DNA of 64,000 nt, from NCBI GenBank assembly GCA_902495595.1, contig CABUXV010000003.1:1-64000 (forward strand), given 5' to 3'. A program made the position numbers and the translations under genes. The DNA is from an uncultured Eubacterium sp. (GTDB lineage: Bacteria; Bacillota; Clostridia; Peptostreptococcales; Anaerovoracaceae). This document shows positions 60,458 through 64,000 of this stretch, piece by piece (the stretch's first letter is position 1; each line of letters begins with the position of its first letter). Below the pieces are notes generated by a model. It was not told where the DNA came from. It searched no databases and was given only the letters and a program-made list of their open reading frames with translations.

Positions 60458-62020
60458 TTATTGTTTTAATATTTTCTCTAAGTCCTCTTTTGGTGTGCTT
60501 ATTGGAGTAACATTGTAGTTTTCTGCTAAAAAGTTGAGAACATTAGGTGATACGAATGCCGGAAGAGTAGGCCCCAAATAGATGTTTTTAATACCGAGAT
60601 AAAGCAGCGTGAGTAATATAGCCACAGCTTTTTGTTCGTACCAGGACAGCACAAGGGAAAGGGGCAGTTCATTAACATCGCATTTGAATACATCCGACAG
60701 TGCCAAGGCAACTTTGATTGCGCTGTAGGCATCGTTGCACTGACCCATATCCATAATTCGGGGAAGACCTTCTATTTCACCTATATTGAGGTCATTGAAA
60801 CGGTATTTTCCGCAGGCAAGGGTTAAAATAACAGTATCCATTGGCGTCTGCTTTACAAACTCAGTGTAATAACTTCTGCCAGGAGCAGCTCCATCACAGC
60901 CTCCGACAAGGAAGAAATGACGGATTTTACCGTTGTTGATAAGTTCAGTTATTTTTCCTGCGGCATCAAGTACTGTTTTATGTCCGAATCCTGTAGTAAC
61001 GGTACTTCCGCCGTTAATACCCGTCATAGGGTTGTCTTCCTTGTATCCGCCGCATTCCAAAGCTTTTTCAATTACAGGAGAGAAATCTTTATCTTCTCCT
61101 ATGTGAACAAGTTCAGGGTAGGAAACTACAGAGGTTGTGAATACTCTGTCGGCATAGCTTTGACGAATTGGCATCAGACAGTTGGTAGTGAAAAGAACCG
61201 GTGCGGGAATATTGTGAAACTCCGTTTGCTGGCTTTGCCATGCCGTACCGAAATTCCCTTTTAAATGAGGATATTCCTTTAATTTTGGATATCCGTGAGC
61301 AGGAAGCATTTCGCTGTGAGTATAAATATTTATACCCTTGTCTTTGGTTTGCTCCAAAAGGAGTTTTAAATCGTGCAAGTCGTGACCGCTTACAACAATA
61401 AACGGACCCTTTTCAATGGTAAGGGGCACCTCGGTAGGTATTGGAGAACCATATGTCTGCGTATTTGCCTTATCCAAAAGTTCCATACACTTGTAATTTG
61501 CCTCTCCCGTTTTTAAAACCAGAGGAAGAAGCTGCTTCATGGAATAATTTTCTCCCAATGCGTTCATGCCTTCATAAATAAATGAGGTTACTTCTTTATC
61601 GGTATATCCCAGCGCCAAAGCATGGTATGCATAGGCAGCCATACCGCGAAGTCCGAATAAAATTAGAGATTTTAATGAGCGGATATCCTCGTTATCTTCC
61701 CAAATCCTCTGTACATCATAATTCTCTGTACCTTTTGCAATATTTTCTTTTTCCGTATTAATTTCATTTGTCAGCCTTTTTACTGTTTCGTCGTTAAAGT
61801 TTACGTTGGTGACTGTGGTAAACAGACCTTTTATCATCAATTCATCGGAGAGTTTTGTTGAATTTGCTTTTTTGACGGCTCGAGCCAATCCGATGAGAGC
61901 GCCGGTTAAATCATCCTGGTTGTTGGCTGTAGTTGATTTTTTGCCGCAAACTCCGGCCTTGCCTTCGCAGCCGGTATTATGTGCTGTTTGCTGACACTGG
62001 AAACAAAACATATCATTCAT
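60458..62020 (-). CDS. hcp: Hybrid cluster protein / hydroxylamine reductase
   Basis: Iron-sulphur-oxygen protein that reduces nitric oxide or hydroxylamine and has peroxidase activity, protecting anaerobes from nitrosative stress. N-terminal cysteines C6, C9, C18, C25 bind a 4Fe-4S cluster (FCFQCQQTAHNTGC), and the rest carries the hybrid cluster ligands, including the segments VSGHDLHDL, LFTTNCLMP, VGGCDGAAPGR and LACGKYRFNDLN. The 520-residue length is a little under the usual 540-550. AAAGGA precedes the ATG. Second gene after a cupin, 14 bases apart. Confidence 0.94.
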   Translation of the reverse strand: MNDMFCFQCQQTAHNTGCEGKAGVCGKKSTTANNQDDLTGALIGLARAVKKANSTKLSDELMIKGLFTTVTNVNFNDETVKRLTNEINTEKENIAKGTENYDVQRIWEDNEDIRSLKSLILFGLRGMAAYAYHALALGYTDKEVTSFIYEGMNALGENYSMKQLLPLVLKTGEANYKCMELLDKANTQTYGSPIPTEVPLTIEKGPFIVVSGHDLHDLKLLLEQTKDKGINIYTHSEMLPAHGYPKLKEYPHLKGNFGTAWQSQQTEFHNIPAPVLFTTNCLMPIRQSYADRVFTTSVVSYPELVHIGEDKDFSPVIEKALECGGYKEDNPMTGINGGSTVTTGFGHKTVLDAAGKITELINNGKIRHFFLVGGCDGAAPGRSYYTEFVKQTPMDTVILTLACGKYRFNDLNIGEIEGLPRIMDMGQCNDAYSAIKVALALSDVFKCDVNELPLSLVLSWYEQKAVAILLTLLYLGIKNIYLGPTLPAFVSPNVLNFLAENYNVTPISTPKEDLEKILKQ

Positions 62021-62034
62021 TGATTAATCCTTTC

Positions 62035-62379
62035 TCAATAGCTGTCTTCAGGAAAGACAACTGTTAACAACATTTTAAAATTTTCTTTAGCGTAGACTGC
62101 ATGAGGTTTTTTAGCAGGCATGATTATAGTTTCACCTGCTTTGCATAAATAATTCTCACCGTCAATGGTAAATTGACCTTCTCCTTCAAGAACCGTAACC
62201 ATTGCATCGCCTTCAGAATCGTGCAAGCCGATTTCTTCACCTTTGTAAAATGCGAAAACTGTAATGCTGATGTATTTATTTTGGGCTAAGGTTTTGCTGA
62301 CAACTTGTCCCTCCTGTACATTTACTTGCTTCGCGAGAGAAAGTACTGTTTCGTGTTTTATGTTTTTAATATAATTCAT
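62035..62379 (-). CDS. Cupin-domain protein
   Basis: A 114-residue single-domain cupin barrel. The two motifs are evident: GLHDSEGDAMVTVLEGEGQF (H and E of motif 1, about residues 53-72) and AGETIIMPAKKPHAVYA (motif 2 with His, about 86-102), so it probably binds a metal. Such small cupins often act as sensors or binding proteins. GGAGG lies before the ATG. It is the first gene of a pair with hcp, so a role in nitrosative or oxidative stress is likely but unproved. Confidence 0.82.
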   Translation of the reverse strand: MNYIKNIKHETVLSLAKQVNVQEGQVVSKTLAQNKYISITVFAFYKGEEIGLHDSEGDAMVTVLEGEGQFTIDGENYLCKAGETIIMPAKKPHAVYAKENFKMLLTVVFPEDSY

Positions 62380-62596
62380 TTTTTTCCTCCTATTATATAT
62401 CGTGTATAAAGTGTATTATAATATTCATCATAAAGCTGTGTTAAATGCAACAAAATGTAAAAATAAGGCACGACTGTGAAAAAGAATATAAATTATTCAT
62501 GTCTTTTAATGTGCGGTATATAAGCTGTCAAAGTCTGCGCGCCTTGACTCTCCATGGAAAAATTAGTATAATGAAACGAATATAATTCAAGGAGAA
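62380..62596. promoter_or_regulatory. cupin-hcp / asnS divergent promoter region
   Basis: For asnS, TTGACT (62544-62549), 17 bases, TATAAT (62567-62572) give a clear promoter. For the cupin-hcp operon, GTTAAATGCAAC (62440-62451), an interrupted inverted repeat, resembles a CRP/FNR- or HcpR-type site, a weak but sensible lead. Confidence 0.7.
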
Positions 62597-62605
62597 ATGG
62601 GACAA

Positions 62606-64000
62606 ATGAAAGAAGTTGAAATAAAAAGCCTGTTTAGGGAATGTGAAAAATATGCGGACAGTGAAGTAGTTGTAAAAGGCTGGGTAAGAACAAACAGAGG
62701 CTCAAATAAGTTTGGATTTATAGAACTTAATGACGGAAGCTTTTTCAAATCGGTGCAGATTGTTTATGAAGCTGAATTTTTAGATAACTTTGAAGAGGTG
62801 TCAAAGATTCCCGTTTCAGCTGCATTATGTGTAGAAGGAACTTTTGTGCTTACTCCTGAGGCGAAACAGCCTTTTGAGATAAAAGCGAAGTCGGTGGTTG
62901 TAGAGGCTGATTCCGATGCTGATTATCCTTTGCAGAAGAAAAGACACAGTATGGAGTTTTTAAGAGAAATTGCTCATTTAAGACCCAGAAGCAATACGTT
63001 TTCAGCAGTTTTCCGCGTAAGGTCTTTAATCGCATATGCAATTCACAGATTTTTTCAGGAGAATAACTTCGTTTATGTTCATACCCCTGTAATAACAGCA
63101 AGCGATTGTGAAGGGGCAGGAGAGATGTTCCGTGTTACTACCCTGGATATGGAAAATCCTCCTAAAACCGATGATGGGAAAATTGACTATACAGAAGATT
63201 TTTTCGGAAAGGAAGCCGGACTTACTGTAAGCGGACAGCTGGAAGCTGAAATATTCGCTCTTGCCTTTAAGAATATTTATACTTTCGGACCTACTTTCCG
63301 CGCCGAAAATTCAAATACTGCAAGACATGCCGCAGAGTTTTGGATGATAGAGCCGGAAATGGCTTTTGCCGACCTTGAAGATAACATGAATGTAGCTGAG
63401 GCTATGATAAAGTATATAATAAACTATGTTATGGAAAATGCTCCCGAAGAAATGGAATTTTTCAATAAGTTCGTAGATAAAGGTCTTCTGGACAGACTGA
63501 ACAATATTGTAAATTCTGACTTTGAGAGAATAACATATACTGAAGCTGTGGAAATTCTTAAAAAATCAGGAGAAGATTTTCAATATCCTGTTGAATGGGG
63601 AATTGATCTTCAAACGGAGCATGAGAGGTATATAACGGAAAAGGTCTATAAAAAACCCGTATTCGTAACAGATTATCCTAAGGAGATAAAAGCCTTTTAT
63701 ATGAGACTAAATGATGACAATAAAACTGTTGCAGCATGTGACCTGCTTGTTCCGGGAGTTGGTGAAATCATAGGAGGAAGCCAGAGGGAAGAACGATATG
63801 ATATGCTTCTTAAGAGGATAGAGGAAAACGGTATGACAAAAGAAGATTACTGGTGGTATATGGATTTGAGAAAGTACGGCGGAGCTAAACATTCCGGTTA
63901 CGGGCTGGGATTTGACAGAATCATAATGTATGTTACAGGAATGAGCAATATAAGAGATGTACAGCCGTTCCCTAGAACTACAAAGAGCGCGGAATTCTAG
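62606..64000 (+). CDS. asnS: Asparaginyl-tRNA synthetase
   Basis: Class II synthetase charging tRNA-Asn. A 464-residue enzyme: N-terminal OB-fold anticodon-binding domain (VVKGWVRTNRGSNKFGFIELNDGS, of which GWVRTNR and FIELNDGS are typical), motif 2 FGPTFRAENSNTARHAAEFWMIEPE, and motif 3 HSGYGLGFDRIIMYVTG. ATG 62606 is preferred over an ATG 9 bases upstream that lies only 2 bases after AAGGAG. The gene ends with the last base of the window and is complete. Confidence 0.94.
   Translation: MKEVEIKSLFRECEKYADSEVVVKGWVRTNRGSNKFGFIELNDGSFFKSVQIVYEAEFLDNFEEVSKIPVSAALCVEGTFVLTPEAKQPFEIKAKSVVVEADSDADYPLQKKRHSMEFLREIAHLRPRSNTFSAVFRVRSLIAYAIHRFFQENNFVYVHTPVITASDCEGAGEMFRVTTLDMENPPKTDDGKIDYTEDFFGKEAGLTVSGQLEAEIFALAFKNIYTFGPTFRAENSNTARHAAEFWMIEPEMAFADLEDNMNVAEAMIKYIINYVMENAPEEMEFFNKFVDKGLLDRLNNIVNSDFERITYTEAVEILKKSGEDFQYPVEWGIDLQTEHERYITEKVYKKPVFVTDYPKEIKAFYMRLNDDNKTVAACDLLVPGVGEIIGGSQREERYDMLLKRIEENGMTKEDYWWYMDLRKYGGAKHSGYGLGFDRIIMYVTGMSNIRDVQPFPRTTKSAEF

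Noticed and set aside
1..64000. CRISPR array, transposase or rRNA genes
   Set aside because: No regularly spaced direct repeats, transposase domains or rRNA segments were seen.

Overview
The window is an AT-rich, densely packed stretch of chromosome from a strictly anaerobic, low-GC Gram-positive bacterium, most likely of the Clostridia (Eubacteriales). The evidence is Shine-Dalgarno sequences of the AAGGAGG type before almost every gene, many near-perfect TTGACA-17-TATAAT promoters, a HrcA-type CIRCE operator, an FMN riboswitch, no outer-membrane genes, and anaerobe-typical proteins (rubrerythrin, high-molecular-weight rubredoxin, hybrid cluster protein Hcp, a FeoA-FeoB fusion, a class II LysRS with an added tRNA-binding domain). 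I cannot name a genus. Most of the region is ordinary housekeeping chromosome broken by small accessory islands.

Layout. 1-5.9 kb: tail of a tRNA gene, a secreted M6 metalloprotease with an unusual wall-anchor tail, a DUF368/PopT undecaprenyl-phosphate flippase, and a ProX-ProB pair divergent from a LysR regulator with a symmetrical operator between them. 6-8.3 kb: an oxidative-stress operon perR-rbr-flavin reductase/rubredoxin, then an ACT-domain protein. 8.4-12 kb: an accessory stretch with a zinc-ribbon/Ltp-repeat membrane protein, a TraX-like membrane protein, a membrane-anchored XRE regulator and a lipoprotein. 12.1-15.6 kb: coaB-coaC-thrC and mgsA. 15.8-19.6 kb: a VOC protein, a CIRCE-controlled Hsp20, an XRE regulator, an AbiE type IV toxin-antitoxin pair and tRNA-Ser(GGA). 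19.9-22.4 kb: a PHP phosphoesterase and an orphan holin/endolysin lysis cassette behind a structured leader. 22.4-27.1 kb: a heterodimeric ABC exporter divergent from a LysR regulator. 27.1-31.6 kb: a DUF4430 lipoprotein, fluoride channel plus PAP2 phosphatase, an NhaC antiporter, a 2-hydroxyacid dehydrogenase and MntP.

31.7-37.8 kb: rdgB, yihY and feoAB, then an MFS pump and a cytidylate-kinase-like protein. 37.8-41.8 kb: the riboflavin operon ribD-ribE-ribBA-ribH behind an FMN riboswitch with its terminator, a 116-bp imperfect palindrome and a second terminator-like hairpin. 41.9-46.9 kb: serA divergent from serC-apgM-dac. 46.9-49.2 kb: uvrC and a DUF1292 protein. 49.2-56.7 kb: a compact run of six metabolic genes (FAD protein, C_GCAxxG_C_C protein, two tandem AMP-binding ligases, an alanine/ornithine-type racemase, an aldo/keto reductase) whose joint purpose is unknown. 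56.7-64 kb: HAD phosphatase, greA-lysS, cupin-hcp and asnS.

How the parts fit. Redox and metal handling recur (PerR regulon, Hcp, FeoAB, MntP, FluC, rubredoxins). Serine, threonine, CoA and riboflavin synthesis supply precursors and cofactors. The features most worth a second look are the phage-free lysis cassette with its structured leader, the complex leader of the rib operon, the AbiE island beside tRNA-Ser, and the six-gene acyl-ligase/redox/racemase cluster. No CRISPR array, transposase or rRNA was seen.
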